Shown here in pieces: positions 1 to 8,501 of a DNA stretch of 64,000 nucleotides. This stretch comes from Sphingomonadaceae bacterium (GTDB taxonomy: Bacteria; Pseudomonadota; Alphaproteobacteria; Sphingomonadales; Sphingomonadaceae), in assembly GCA_029268145.1 (NCBI GenBank), contig JAJUHA010000001.1, forward strand, positions 62,001 through 126,000, read 5' to 3'. Position numbers and translations under genes: made by a program. Position 1 is the first letter of the stretch. Each line of letters begins with the position of its first letter. Under the pieces are notes generated by a model that did not search any database, had not been told where the DNA came from, and saw only the letters and a program-made list of their open reading frames with translations.

Positions 1-859
1 CGATCAGGCGGGCCTGCTCGGCAAGGGCATATTGCGTCGTCTCGAGCCCGCCGATGACCATGGCGTAGACGATTCCGTTGATCTCGTCGTCGGTGAGCGT
101 CCGGTCGAGCGCCCGGTAGTGCACCCGGGTCAGCCAGCTGATCATGTCGTCGGCGGGCCGCGCGCGCTTCTCCCGCACCTTCCCGCGCACATAGTCGGAG
201 AAGCCGGCGAGCAGGCGGAACTTCTCCGCCTTCTGTGCCTCGGTGAGGATGTTGTTGTGGCCGCGCCCGAACACGTAGGACATGACCTGCGCCTGGCCCC
301 AGATCTCGAGCTGGGGCACGTCCTCCAGCGGAAAGCCGAGCACGCTCGCCATGGTCCGCTGCGGCAGCGGCCGGGCGAACTCCTTCACGAAGTCGATCCG
401 CGTGCGGGCGCCCCAGGCGTCGATGAGCGCATCGGCATGGGCGATGATCATGGCGGCGTGCCGCGACGCGCCGGGGCCGACCCATGGGTCGGTCAGCTCC
501 TGGCGGTGGGCCCGCCACAGCGCCTGGGTGGGCCGGAGCGTCACGATCGACTGCACCATGGCATCGAGATCGGGCATCTCGGTGGGGAGCTTTCCCGACC
601 GGATGCCCTCTGCCACGAGGAGATCAAGGGTGGGCGGGAAGCGGCTCCAGTCCTTCACCACGCGCGAGATGTCGGCGTGGCGGGTGAGGATGAAGGCGTC
701 CCGATCCGGCGTCAGGCCCTCGCCGGGCAGACGCAGCACCGGCGCCTCGGCGTGGAGGATGTGGTAGGCCGCATACCAGTGGCGCGGCGCACCGGGGCCG
801 AACAGGTCGACGTCTGCGGCACGTCGCGGGCGCTGCACCTCGCGTGGCTCCACCTGCAC
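1..859 (-). CDS. Cytochrome P450, partial (3' end beyond window)
   Basis: Heme monooxygenase of the bacterial soluble P450 class. The ORF track shows only its shadows, so I read it directly from the reverse strand. About 286 residues are visible, from an N-terminal DVDLFGPG segment to the I-helix motif GGLETTQYALA, which is the oxygen-activating [AG]GxE/DT region. The ExxR and heme-Cys motifs lie beyond base 1. The start is GTG at 859 with GGAGGAGGGG just upstream; an in-frame TAG further upstream rules out a longer form. It is divergent from a second P450 and probably belongs to the same oxidative pathway. No ferredoxin or ferredoxin reductase for electron supply is seen in the window. The substrate is unknown. 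Confidence 0.88.
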   Translation of the reverse strand, partial: MQVEPREVQRPRRAADVDLFGPGAPRHWYAAYHILHAEAPVLRLPGEGLTPDRDAFILTRHADISRVVKDWSRFPPTLDLLVAEGIRSGKLPTEMPDLDAMVQSIVTLRPTQALWRAHRQELTDPWVGPGASRHAAMIIAHADALIDAWGARTRIDFVKEFARPLPQRTMASVLGFPLEDVPQLEIWGQAQVMSYVFGRGHNNILTEAQKAEKFRLLAGFSDYVRGKVREKRARPADDMISWLTRVHYRALDRTLTDDEINGIVYAMVIGGLETTQYALAEQARLI

Positions 860-964
860 GGCGGCTCCCCTCCTCCGTCCCTGCCCCGTCTATTCAATCG
901 CCCAGTTGCCGTCGTCTGGCGTCCTTCATAGGTGCAGGATGGAGGGGTGGGAGACGCGCGGACG

Positions 965-2239
965 ATGGCGGCGGGGCTGGTGGCTGACCCGGAACTCGAC
1001 CTCTTCGACCCCCGGGTCCAGCAGTGCCCCTATCATGCCTACAGGCGCCTTCGCGACGAGGCGCCCGCCTACCGCCTGCCGGGCACCGACATCTGGGTCG
1101 TCACCCGCTACGAGGATGTCCGCCGGGTGCTGACCGACGTCGAGCGCTTTCCGAGCAGCGCCGGCAACACGCCCTACCGCACCAACGTGCGCGACCTCGA
1201 GCGGGCGAAGAAGGTGGCCGCCCGCTTCGCTGAGAAGGGCTGGGTGCCCGCACCCACGCTCGCCGGCCGCGACGATCCCAACCACCGGCAGATGCGGGAA
1301 ATGTTCAACGAGGCGTTCAAGCCGAGCCGGATCAGGGCGCTCGACCCGCTGGTGGAGCGGCTGGCCTACGACCTCATCGACGGCTTCCTTGCCGACGGCC
1401 GCTGCGAATGGGTGAGCCAGTTCTGCGTGCCGCTGCCGCTCTACATCATCGGCGAGCAGATGGGGGCAAGGCGCGAGGACATCTGGAAGATCAAGCGCTG
1501 GACCGACGCCTTCTTCCAGCGCATCTCGATGATGCTCCCCGAGGAGCTGGAATTGGAGATGGTCGACCGCGAGATCGAGGGGCAGCACTATTTCCAGGCG
1601 ATCTTCGAGCGGCTGCGCAAGGAGCCGGACGATTCGCTCATCAGCGTGCTCGTCAACACCGTGATCGCCGAATGGGGCCGGCCCCTGAACGACAACGAGC
1701 TGCACGCCGAGATGATGGCCGACACCTTCGTCGGCGGCTCGGAGACCACGACCAACGCGCTGGCCGCCGGCATGAAGCTCCTCATCGAGAACAAGGAGGT
1801 CTGGACGAAGCTGCGGTCAGACCCCGACCGCTATCTCAGGACCTTCGTCGAGGAGGTGGTCCGCCTCGAATCGCCGGTGCAGAGCCTGATGCGCTTCTGC
1901 GCGCGGGACACCGAGATCGGCGGCACCACCATCCCGGCGGGTGCGCTCGTCAACGTGCGCTATGCCGCCGCCAACCGCGACGAGCGGGTCTTCCCCAACC
2001 CGGATGGCATCGATCTCGAGCGCGAGAAGGCGGGCGCCCATCTCGGCTTCGGCTCGGGCACCCACCATTGCCTCGGCGCGCCGCTGGCCAGGCGCGAGCT
2101 CTGGTGGGGCTTCCGCGCGGTCATCGACCGGTTCGAGGACATGGACTTCGACGAGGGCAACGACTTTGCCTACCATCCGCACTTCCTGCTGCGGTCGCTG
2201 AAGCAGCTGCGGATCCGCTTCGTGCCGCGCCGCGGCTGA
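965..2239 (+). CDS. Cytochrome P450
   Basis: Complete soluble P450 of about 424 residues, typical for bacterial class I enzymes. Visible motifs in order are the I-helix GGSETTTNALA, the K-helix ExxR (EEVVRLES) and the heme-binding loop FGSGTHHCLG, with the proximal cysteine near residue 369. The ORF track begins at a GTG at 932. I prefer ATG 965 because it gives the usual short N-terminus before DPELDLFDP, but the ribosome site is only moderate and the GTG cannot be excluded. It reads into the molybdopterin oxidoreductase 77 bp downstream and is divergent from the partial P450. By context it hydroxylates an intermediate of an unknown degradative pathway. Confidence 0.92.
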   Translation: MAAGLVADPELDLFDPRVQQCPYHAYRRLRDEAPAYRLPGTDIWVVTRYEDVRRVLTDVERFPSSAGNTPYRTNVRDLERAKKVAARFAEKGWVPAPTLAGRDDPNHRQMREMFNEAFKPSRIRALDPLVERLAYDLIDGFLADGRCEWVSQFCVPLPLYIIGEQMGARREDIWKIKRWTDAFFQRISMMLPEELELEMVDREIEGQHYFQAIFERLRKEPDDSLISVLVNTVIAEWGRPLNDNELHAEMMADTFVGGSETTTNALAAGMKLLIENKEVWTKLRSDPDRYLRTFVEEVVRLESPVQSLMRFCARDTEIGGTTIPAGALVNVRYAAANRDERVFPNPDGIDLEREKAGAHLGFGSGTHHCLGAPLARRELWWGFRAVIDRFEDMDFDEGNDFAYHPHFLLRSLKQLRIRFVPRRG

Positions 2240-2316
2240 CAGCGGCGGGACAGTCAGATTGCGCAGTCGTTCAGCCGCGCGGACCTGCTAGTCTCATGCG
2301 CGGGAGGAGAGAGGCC

Positions 2317-4455
2317 ATGCGCGTCGAGACCCACCGGACCTTCTGCCGCTTCTGCCACGCCAACTGCGCCATGCTGGTCGACGTCGAGGACGGCCGCGTG
2401 GTCGAGGTGCGCGGCGACCCGGACGACCCGGTCTATGGCGGCTACACCTGCATGAAGGGGCGCGAGCTTCCCGATTCGCACAATGCCGCCCACCGGCTCA
2501 CCCGCTCCCTGGTGCGCGGGCCCGACGGCACGTTCCGCGAGACCCCCATGGACGAGGCGCTCGCCTTCGTCGGCGATGGCCTGAGACGCATCATCGACCA
2601 GCACGGGCCGCACGCGGTCGCGCTCTTCATGGGCTCGGGCGGCTACCAGAACAGCGCCGCCTGGGCCGCGACCGAGGCGCTTGCCCGCGCCATCGGCACG
2701 CGCAACTTCTACACCTCGGTCACGCTCGACCAGCCGGCCAAGGTGTTCACAACGGCCCGCTACGGCAAGTGGATGGGCGGAGCCAATCTGTTCAGCGAGG
2801 CCGACGTCGCCTTCCTGGTCGGCAACAACCCCATCGTCTCGCACTATTCGCCGCCGGGCGGTGTCCCGCCCTTCAGCCCGTCGCGCCGGATCCGCGACCG
2901 CAAGGCCGCCGGCATGAAGCTCATCGTCGCCGACCCGCGGCTCGCCGAGGTGGGCATGCTGGCCGACATCTACCTCCCCGTGAAGCCGGGCGAGGACCCG
3001 GCCCTGCTCGCCGGGATGCTGCGCGTCATCATCCATGAGGGCCTCTACGACCGGAACTTCGTGGCGGCCCATGTCGACGGGTTCGAGGCGCTTCGCGATG
3101 CCGTCGAGCCCTTCACGCCCGAGGTGGCAGCCGCGCGCGCCGGCGTCGATGCCGACCAGCTGGTGAAGGCCGCGCGGATGTTCGCCGGCGCCCAGCGCGG
3201 CTGCGCCGTCACTGGCACTGGTCCGGAAATGGCGGGCAATGGCACGCTGACCGAATATCTGGTGACCGCGCTCAACACGCTGTGCGCCCGCTTCCAGCAG
3301 GAAGGCGAGAAGGCGGCCATTCCGCGCGTCTTCACGCCGGCGACGCCGCGGAAGGCGCAGGTCGCCCCCAAGACCCCGCTCTATGGCGCGCCGGGCATGC
3401 CGAAGTCCCGCTTCCGCGGCCTCGGCCACCTCGGAGTCGAGATGCCGTGCAACGTGCTCGCCGACGAGATCCTGACCCCGGGCGAAGGCCAGATCCGCGC
3501 GCTCGTCTCGGTGGGCGGCAACCCCGAGGTGGGCTTCCCCAACCAGCTCAAGATGCGCCGGGCGCTGGAGGCGCTCGAGCTCTTCGTCCAGATCGACCCG
3601 TGGATGTCGGCAAGCGCGAAGCGGGCGACGGTGGTGCTCGCGCCCAAGCAGTGCCTCGAGCGCGAGGACATCAACAACCTCTCTGAATGGTGGCACGAGG
3701 AGCCCTACGCCCGTTACGTCGAGGCGGTGGCGAAGGCGCCGGGCGACGTCATCGACGAGTATGAGATGATGTGGCACCTGGCCAGGCACCTCGGCCTCCA
3801 GCTCACGCTTCCCGGCGGGCCGGTGCCCATGGACTCCTGCCCCTCCAAGGTGGAGTTCCTCGATCTCATGACGGCCGGCTGCATCGTCCCGCCAAGCCGG
3901 GTCCGGGAGGATGCGCGGGCCCGCGGCGGTGCGGCCGTCATCTATTCCGAGCTCCACCCGATCGTCGAGCCGGCCGACCCGGATGCGGCCGAAAGGTTCG
4001 ACCTCGCCGCCGGCGACATGCCGGGCGCGCTCGCCCGCTACGCGGCCGACGAGGCGCGCGCCGCCGGGTTCGACTTCCGGCTCATCTCGCGGCGCTCCAA
4101 GGCGCGCTTCAACTCGATCGGCCACCCGCTCGCGCGCCTGCGGGCCCGGGCGACGACCAACCCGGCCTACATCCACCCCGAGGATCTCGCCGCGCTTGGA
4201 ATCGCGGAGGGGGCGATCGTCGAGATCCGCTCGGCGCACGCCACCATCCATGGCGTGGCGAAGGCCTCCGACCGGGTCCGGCGCGGGATCGTCTCGATGG
4301 CGCACGCCTTCGGCGACGCCGATGCGGGGAAGGAGGATGTGCGGGAGAAGGGCGCCTCCACCAACCGCCTGACGAGCGACGAGGTGGACTATGACCCCAT
4401 CACCGGCCAGGCGCTGCAGAGCGCCATCCCCGTGCGCGTGACGCTCGCCGCCTAG
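2317..4455 (+). CDS. Molybdopterin-dependent oxidoreductase (DMSO reductase superfamily)
   Basis: About 712 residues. The N-terminal [4Fe-4S] motif is C10-x2-C13-x3-C17 with a fourth cysteine at 45 (YTCMKG), followed by the molybdopterin-binding domains and a C-terminal MoCo dinucleotide-binding domain that includes RRSKARFNSIGHP. No Tat signal is visible, so it should be cytoplasmic. The track ORF is longer (from 1408), but its first 300 residues are a shadow of the P450. The real start is ATG 2317 with GGAGGAGA upstream. Where formate dehydrogenases carry Cys or Sec as molybdenum ligand I see TLDQPAK with no cysteine, so formate dehydrogenase activity is unlikely. The substrate is unknown; by context it acts in the same pathway as the P450 and Rieske enzymes. 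It ends by sharing a CTAG with the convergent VOC gene. Confidence 0.87.
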   Translation: MRVETHRTFCRFCHANCAMLVDVEDGRVVEVRGDPDDPVYGGYTCMKGRELPDSHNAAHRLTRSLVRGPDGTFRETPMDEALAFVGDGLRRIIDQHGPHAVALFMGSGGYQNSAAWAATEALARAIGTRNFYTSVTLDQPAKVFTTARYGKWMGGANLFSEADVAFLVGNNPIVSHYSPPGGVPPFSPSRRIRDRKAAGMKLIVADPRLAEVGMLADIYLPVKPGEDPALLAGMLRVIIHEGLYDRNFVAAHVDGFEALRDAVEPFTPEVAAARAGVDADQLVKAARMFAGAQRGCAVTGTGPEMAGNGTLTEYLVTALNTLCARFQQEGEKAAIPRVFTPATPRKAQVAPKTPLYGAPGMPKSRFRGLGHLGVEMPCNVLADEILTPGEGQIRALVSVGGNPEVGFPNQLKMRRALEALELFVQIDPWMSASAKRATVVLAPKQCLEREDINNLSEWWHEEPYARYVEAVAKAPGDVIDEYEMMWHLARHLGLQLTLPGGPVPMDSCPSKVEFLDLMTAGCIVPPSRVREDARARGGAAVIYSELHPIVEPADPDAAERFDLAAGDMPGALARYAADEARAAGFDFRLISRRSKARFNSIGHPLARLRARATTNPAYIHPEDLAALGIAEGAIVEIRSAHATIHGVAKASDRVRRGIVSMAHAFGDADAGKEDVREKGASTNRLTSDEVDYDPITGQALQSAIPVRVTLAA

Positions 4456-4985
4456 CCGAGCCGGCGCAGCGGCTCGCGGCCGTCCCAGGTGCGGCAGGCC
4501 TCGCGGATGATGGCGAAGAGGTCCGGCCCGTCGGTCGCCCGCTGCAGCACCTCGACGAGATGGCCCGGCCCGGTCCCCGGATCGGCGTAGAGCACCCGCG
4601 AGGTGCCGAGCCGGCCCTCGAGCGCGATGGTCGCGCCGGTTTCGGCGCAGACCCGGTAGGCGGCGTCGAGATCCTCGACCAGGATGCACACATGGTGCAG
4701 CCGGTCGCGGACACCATAGGGGCCGGTGTAGATGGAGGGGGCATCATCCTCGGGACGGATGAGCTCGATCTGGAGGTCGCCCCAGTAGGCGAGCGCAAGG
4801 CTGAAGCGGGCCGCGGTCGGCTGGCCCATGTAGCGCATGTCGTCGAGATGGATGTTCTCGATGAGGTGGAAGGGGCCGACCCCCATGGTGCGCGTCCAGT
4901 GGGCGACCGCGGCGTCGAAGTCGCTTGGCACATAGGCCAGTTGCATCACCGGGCCTAGAGCGGAAAAGGCGGATGGGGATGCCAT
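4452..4985 (-). CDS. Glyoxalase/bleomycin-resistance (VOC) family protein
   Basis: About 177 residues of the vicinal-oxygen-chelate fold, with two beta-alpha-beta-beta-beta halves: MQLAYVPSDFDAAVAHW opens the first, and HHVCILVEDLDAAYRVC opens the second. Candidate metal ligands are in the HHV segment and the GHLVEV strand near the C-terminus. Members include extradiol dioxygenases, epimerases and lyases, and the sequence alone does not decide which. I chose ATG 4985 because GAGGAAATC lies just upstream; the longer track start (5105) would run into the Rieske promoter region. It is divergent from the Rieske gene with about 97 bp between starts, and convergent with the molybdo-enzyme through a shared CTAG. 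Confidence 0.8.
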   Translation of the reverse strand: MASPSAFSALGPVMQLAYVPSDFDAAVAHWTRTMGVGPFHLIENIHLDDMRYMGQPTAARFSLALAYWGDLQIELIRPEDDAPSIYTGPYGVRDRLHHVCILVEDLDAAYRVCAETGATIALEGRLGTSRVLYADPGTGPGHLVEVLQRATDGPDLFAIIREACRTWDGREPLRRLG

Positions 4986-5082
4986 GATTTCCTCGCGCGG
5001 TTGCGCCGGGACAAGGACCGGCGGGACTGCGATAGCGCAAGGGGAACGCGCGGCAGCCTGACCCTGCCGTGAGGGAGAGGCC

Positions 5083-6510
5083 ATGAACAAGCCTGACAGG
5101 ATCACCCGCCCGGACCGCTGCCCGGCGATGAGCTACACCGAGATGCTGGAGGCGGACACGCGGCCCGTGCCCGACTTCCTGCTCGAGGAATCGACGAAGG
5201 AGATGTCGACCGAGCCGCTTTCGGTCATCCCCTACATCAGCGAGGAGTTTGCCCGCCTCGAGCGCGAGCGGATGTGGCCCAACGTCTGGCTGTTCGCCGC
5301 GCGCGAGGACGAGATGCCCGACCCGGGCGACACGGTGGTGTTCGACATCAACGACACCTCCTTCCTTCTGGTCCGCCAGGAGGACGGGAGCGTCCGCGCC
5401 TACTACAATGCCTGCCTCCACCGCGGCCGCAAGCTGCGCACCCGTTCGGGCCCCGCGCCGAACCTCCGCTGCCCCTTCCACGGCTTCACCTGGAACAATG
5501 ACGGCACTCTCAAGGAAATCCCCTGCCAGTGGGACTTCCGCCACCTCGAGGGCAAGGACATGTCGCTGCCGCAGGTGCGGGTCGAGCTGTGGCAGGGATT
5601 CGTGATGATCACCGAGAACCCGGATCTGCCGCCCTTCACCGAATGGCTGGGCCCGGCGGCGCGCCACTACGAGCCCTATGACTTCGCCAACCGCTACACC
5701 GGCATGTGGGTGAAGAAGCGGATCGCCGCCAACTGGAAGGCGACCGCCGAGGCCTTCATGGAAGCCTGGCACTCGATCACGACGCACCCGCAGCTTCTGC
5801 CCTTCCTGGGGGATGCCAACAGCCGCTACGATCTCATCGGCGACCACTTCAACCGCGCCATCACGCCGTCGGGCGTGCTCTCGCCCCATGTGCGCGGCAA
5901 GGACCAGCATTATGTGCTGGAGAAGATGAACGAGTTCTCGGGCGGCAGCGATGCCGAGACGAACCGCCGCTTCAACGCGGCCGACGACCCCGGCGACTTC
6001 GACCCGAACGACCCGCTGCTGGCGCGCAAGCTCCTCGCCGAGGCCGGCCGCAAGGGCTTCACCGCGCAATATGGCTACGACTATTCCAAGGCCTCCGACG
6101 CCGAGATCCTCGACAACTTCACCTACAACATCTTCCCCAACTTCTCGCCGTGGATCGGCTATCTGCCGACCCTCGTCTACCGCTGGCTTCCCGGCACCAC
6201 GCCCGACTGGTGCACCATGGAGATCCGGCTGCTGTTCCCGACCCCCAAGGGCCAGAAGCGGCCGCGCGCGGTCGAGTGCACCGAGATCCCGGATGGCGAA
6301 CCCTTCGCCTGGGCCGCCGACAAGATGGGGGCCGCGCTTGCCGGCGTGTTCGACCAGGACCTCGCCAACCTGCCGCATGTCCAGACCGGCATGAAGACGC
6401 TGAAGTCGGGCCGGATGGAGCTTGGCGCCTACCAGGAGAGCCGGGTGCGGCACTTCCAGGAGACGCTGATGAAGTATATCCGCGGCGAGCTGCCAGCGAA
6501 GGCGCGCTGA
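5083..6510 (+). CDS. Rieske non-heme iron oxygenase, alpha subunit
   Basis: Aromatic-ring-hydroxylating-type oxygenase of 475 residues. The Rieske [2Fe-2S] site is clear: CLHRG (Cys111, His113) and CPFHGFTW (Cys130, His133). The catalytic domain shows the mononuclear iron ligands in EAWHSITTH (His230, His235), with a probable carboxylate in the ILDNFTYN region. ATG 5083 is preceded by GGGAGAGG. There is no beta subunit, ferredoxin or reductase beside it, so it is either a homomeric alpha-only oxygenase or borrows electron carriers from elsewhere. With two P450s and a molybdo-enzyme nearby it probably opens or demethylates a ring compound; the substrate cannot be named from sequence. Confidence 0.92.
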   Translation: MNKPDRITRPDRCPAMSYTEMLEADTRPVPDFLLEESTKEMSTEPLSVIPYISEEFARLERERMWPNVWLFAAREDEMPDPGDTVVFDINDTSFLLVRQEDGSVRAYYNACLHRGRKLRTRSGPAPNLRCPFHGFTWNNDGTLKEIPCQWDFRHLEGKDMSLPQVRVELWQGFVMITENPDLPPFTEWLGPAARHYEPYDFANRYTGMWVKKRIAANWKATAEAFMEAWHSITTHPQLLPFLGDANSRYDLIGDHFNRAITPSGVLSPHVRGKDQHYVLEKMNEFSGGSDAETNRRFNAADDPGDFDPNDPLLARKLLAEAGRKGFTAQYGYDYSKASDAEILDNFTYNIFPNFSPWIGYLPTLVYRWLPGTTPDWCTMEIRLLFPTPKGQKRPRAVECTEIPDGEPFAWAADKMGAALAGVFDQDLANLPHVQTGMKTLKSGRMELGAYQESRVRHFQETLMKYIRGELPAKAR

Positions 6511-6525
6511 CCCGGGCGCGCCGGG

Positions 6526-6924
6526 TCAGGCCTCGGCGGCGACTTCGGCCGTGTCGAAATAGTGGATGCGCAGCTCCCTGAGCAGCCCGTCCTCGAAGCG
6601 GCCGGCCTCGCAGATGGTCTGGGTGAAGGTGCGGCCCGTCGTCTTCGAGGTCATGGTGAGGCTGAGGACGACGACGCCCCAGTCCCGCCCGCCGGTGATC
6701 TCGTGGATCTCGACCCTGGCGTCCGCCCAGGCGGCATACATCGCCGCCGCCACCCGGGGGAGCGCATCGCGGCCCGTCCATGCGCCGCCATAGGGGATGG
6801 ACGGCGGCTCGAGGACGGTGAAGTCGGGGTGGCAGCGCGCCTCGACCGCGGCCCAGTCGCGCGCGCCGGCGAGGCGGTAGATCTCGGCGAGACGTTCGCC
6901 CGGGCTGGGTCCGTCGTCGGTCAT
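6526..6924 (-). CDS. SnoaL-like / NTF2-fold protein
   Basis: Small NTF2-like protein of 132 residues: an alpha-helical N-terminus (ERLAEIYRLAGARDW) followed by a curved beta-sheet with the FTVLEPP strand and a WTGRDALP loop. Such proteins act as polyketide cyclases, limonene-epoxide-hydrolase-like enzymes or dehydratases, usually in secondary or steroid/terpenoid metabolism. ATG 6924 overlaps the stop of the upstream gene (ATGA), so the two are translationally coupled; the longer track start (7083) would be inside that gene. It converges on the Rieske gene with a 15-bp gap. The specific reaction is unknown. Confidence 0.78.
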   Translation of the reverse strand: MTDDGPSPGERLAEIYRLAGARDWAAVEARCHPDFTVLEPPSIPYGGAWTGRDALPRVAAAMYAAWADARVEIHEITGGRDWGVVVLSLTMTSKTTGRTFTQTICEAGRFEDGLLRELRIHYFDTAEVAAEA

Positions 6925-7472
6925 GCTCTGCCCTTTCCTGCTGCCGCCTCGCCGATGGCATGGGCCGGATCGGCCGCGCCGAAGGCGCCGCGCCAGCCGG
7001 CCGGAAGCGAGGCGAACCCGGCGTCGGCCGACGGGCGGTCGTGGCGGCCGTCTTGGAGGCCGAGGCGCCGGGCGATCCGCCATGCGCCGCCGCGCTCCTC
7101 GAACCGGTCAATGTAGCGGCCCCAGACGATCGCCTCGTAGGCGCGGCCGATGCCCGGAAAGGCGGCGTCGGCCGGCGCATCGGCGGGGACGAAGTGGATG
7201 GCCGTGAACCAGGTCTCGGCATGGGCGGTGTCGGCGCCGTCTGCCACGATCAGGCTCTGGCCCAGCTGGTGGTGGGTGCCAGCCAGCGGCAGCAGGACCG
7301 CCTTCGCCGCCGCGACGAAGGCGCGCCAGTCGCCTTCGATCGCGGCGAAGCGATAGGTGGCATCGGGGTGGAAGCAGGCCTCGAGCAGGTGGAAGGCGCG
7401 GCGGTCGAGCGCGTGGCAGTAGAGCGCGGTCAGCCGGCGCACTGCGGTCTCCAGGGGCTCGGCGCCGGTCAC
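6921..7472 (-). CDS. SnoaL-like / NTF2-fold protein (dehydratase-like)
   Basis: About 183 residues of the NTF2/SnoaL superfamily with the typical opening TAVRRLTALYCHALDRRAF and CFHPDATYRF, which resembles ring-cleavage or bile-acid dehydratase-like members often found with Rieske systems. The start is the GTG at 7472, preceded by AAAGGCAGG. The track ORF extends to 7667 only because no stop intervenes; its extra residues are low-complexity Arg/Pro. It is the first gene of a two-gene operon with the next SnoaL-like gene (ATGA overlap). Two different NTF2-fold proteins together could form a heteromer or perform successive steps; this is inference. Confidence 0.75.
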   Translation of the reverse strand: MTGAEPLETAVRRLTALYCHALDRRAFHLLEACFHPDATYRFAAIEGDWRAFVAAAKAVLLPLAGTHHQLGQSLIVADGADTAHAETWFTAIHFVPADAPADAAFPGIGRAYEAIVWGRYIDRFEERGGAWRIARRLGLQDGRHDRPSADAGFASLPAGWRGAFGAADPAHAIGEAAAGKGRA

Positions 7473-7577
7473 CTGCGTCCTGCCTTTCCGAGAAGCTTGA
7501 CACGCCTGCACCAACCCTGCGGCGCGATCGCCGCGCCGGCTACTGCAAGCTTCGAGAGGCAGCCAGGAGGCCCGGCC

Positions 7578-7609
7578 GGCCGGCGGCAGGGCCGGCGGCA
7601 GGGCCGGCG
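7578..7609. repeat. Short GC-rich tandem repeat (12-bp unit)
   Basis: GGCCGGCGGCAG is repeated about 2.7 times between the divergent SnoaL-like operon and the outer-membrane protein gene. It is self-complementary in part and could form a hairpin in the leader of either transcript. It may also be simple low-complexity drift. The rest of this 239-bp interval holds two AAGCTT hexamers but no gene that I can support. Confidence 0.45.
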
Positions 7610-7711
7610 TCACGTCCGGCCTGGCCGTCGTTCGCCGCGATCTGCTGCGCCTCTGGCCATCGGACATTCCAGGCGGCGTAGGAGTGCTGCGGATCCAGAA
7701 GGGAGAGAGGG

Positions 7712-8449
7712 ATGCGTGCGTTCCGTTGGCTGGCAGGTCTTGTCCTTCCCGTGCTCGCTGGAGCGGCCAGCGCCGGGACGCCGAGCGGGGGTGGCTGGAC
7801 CGTCACGGCCGAGCCCCTTCTGATGGCTCCGTTCATGAACGGTGCGACCGGCATCGGGCCGGTCGCGTTCCGCGGATCGACCAGCCCGCGCGACCTCTTC
7901 GCCAACCTCAACTGGGGCGTGATGGGTCCTCTCGAGGTCAGCAACGGGCGCTTCGGCCTCGCCGTCGATGGCACCTACATGAACCTCGAGATGGAGCGGG
8001 AGGGGCTGGTCGACCGGGTCGGCGGCCACCAGGGCGCCTATGCGGTCATGGGTCTCGCCCGGATCCACCGCTTCGCCGAGGCCTATGCTGGGGTGCGGGT
8101 GAACGACCTCGGCGTCCGCATCTCGGCCATCGATCCGCGCACCGGGACGCCGTTCGAGGCGGCGCGATCGAAGACCTGGGTCGACCCGCTCGTCGGGCTG
8201 CGGGTCGGGGGCCCGCTGTCGCGGACGGTCGATCTTGCCATGCTGGCCGACGTGGGCGGCTTCGGCGCCGGCTCCGACATCGCGGCCCAGGCCTGGCCGA
8301 CGGTCGGGTTCCGGCTCTCGAACGGCGTCCGGGCGAAGCTCGGCTACCGGGTCATCTACATGAAGTATGAGACGGGCGAGGGGCTTCGGACCTTCGGCTT
8401 CGACGTGATGGTGCACGGGCCGACGGCGGGCGTGCAGTTCCGCTTCTGA
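7712..8449 (+). CDS. Outer-membrane beta-barrel-like protein
   Basis: About 245 residues beginning with a signal peptide (MRAFRWLAGLVLPVLAGAASAG), then alternating amphipathic strands rich in Gly, aromatic residues and Val, ending in the outer-membrane signature VQFRF with terminal Phe. It resembles small 8-stranded barrel proteins of unknown role. ATG 7712 has AGAGAGGG upstream. It sits beside the catabolic genes and the core-MetE gene, so it could be a pore or binding protein for the substrate, but nothing in the sequence shows this directly. Confidence 0.72.
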   Translation: MRAFRWLAGLVLPVLAGAASAGTPSGGGWTVTAEPLLMAPFMNGATGIGPVAFRGSTSPRDLFANLNWGVMGPLEVSNGRFGLAVDGTYMNLEMEREGLVDRVGGHQGAYAVMGLARIHRFAEAYAGVRVNDLGVRISAIDPRTGTPFEAARSKTWVDPLVGLRVGGPLSRTVDLAMLADVGGFGAGSDIAAQAWPTVGFRLSNGVRAKLGYRVIYMKYETGEGLRTFGFDVMVHGPTAGVQFRF

Positions 8450-8501
8450 AGCGCGGCCTGGGTCTTTTGCCGCAGGCTGACCGGGCGGGCAAGGGACCGG
8501 C

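Noticed and set aside
32-931. 299-aa plus-strand ORF at the left edge
   Set aside because: It is the shadow of the partial P450 on the minus strand, which shows real P450 motifs including the I-helix.
1408-2316. Extra N-terminal stretch of the 1015-aa molybdo-enzyme ORF
   Set aside because: It reads out of frame through the P450 gene. The iron-sulfur motif starts right after ATG 2317, which has a good ribosome site.
2254-4689. 811-aa minus-strand ORF
   Set aside because: Antisense to the molybdopterin oxidoreductase; its His/Arg-rich pattern has no domain.
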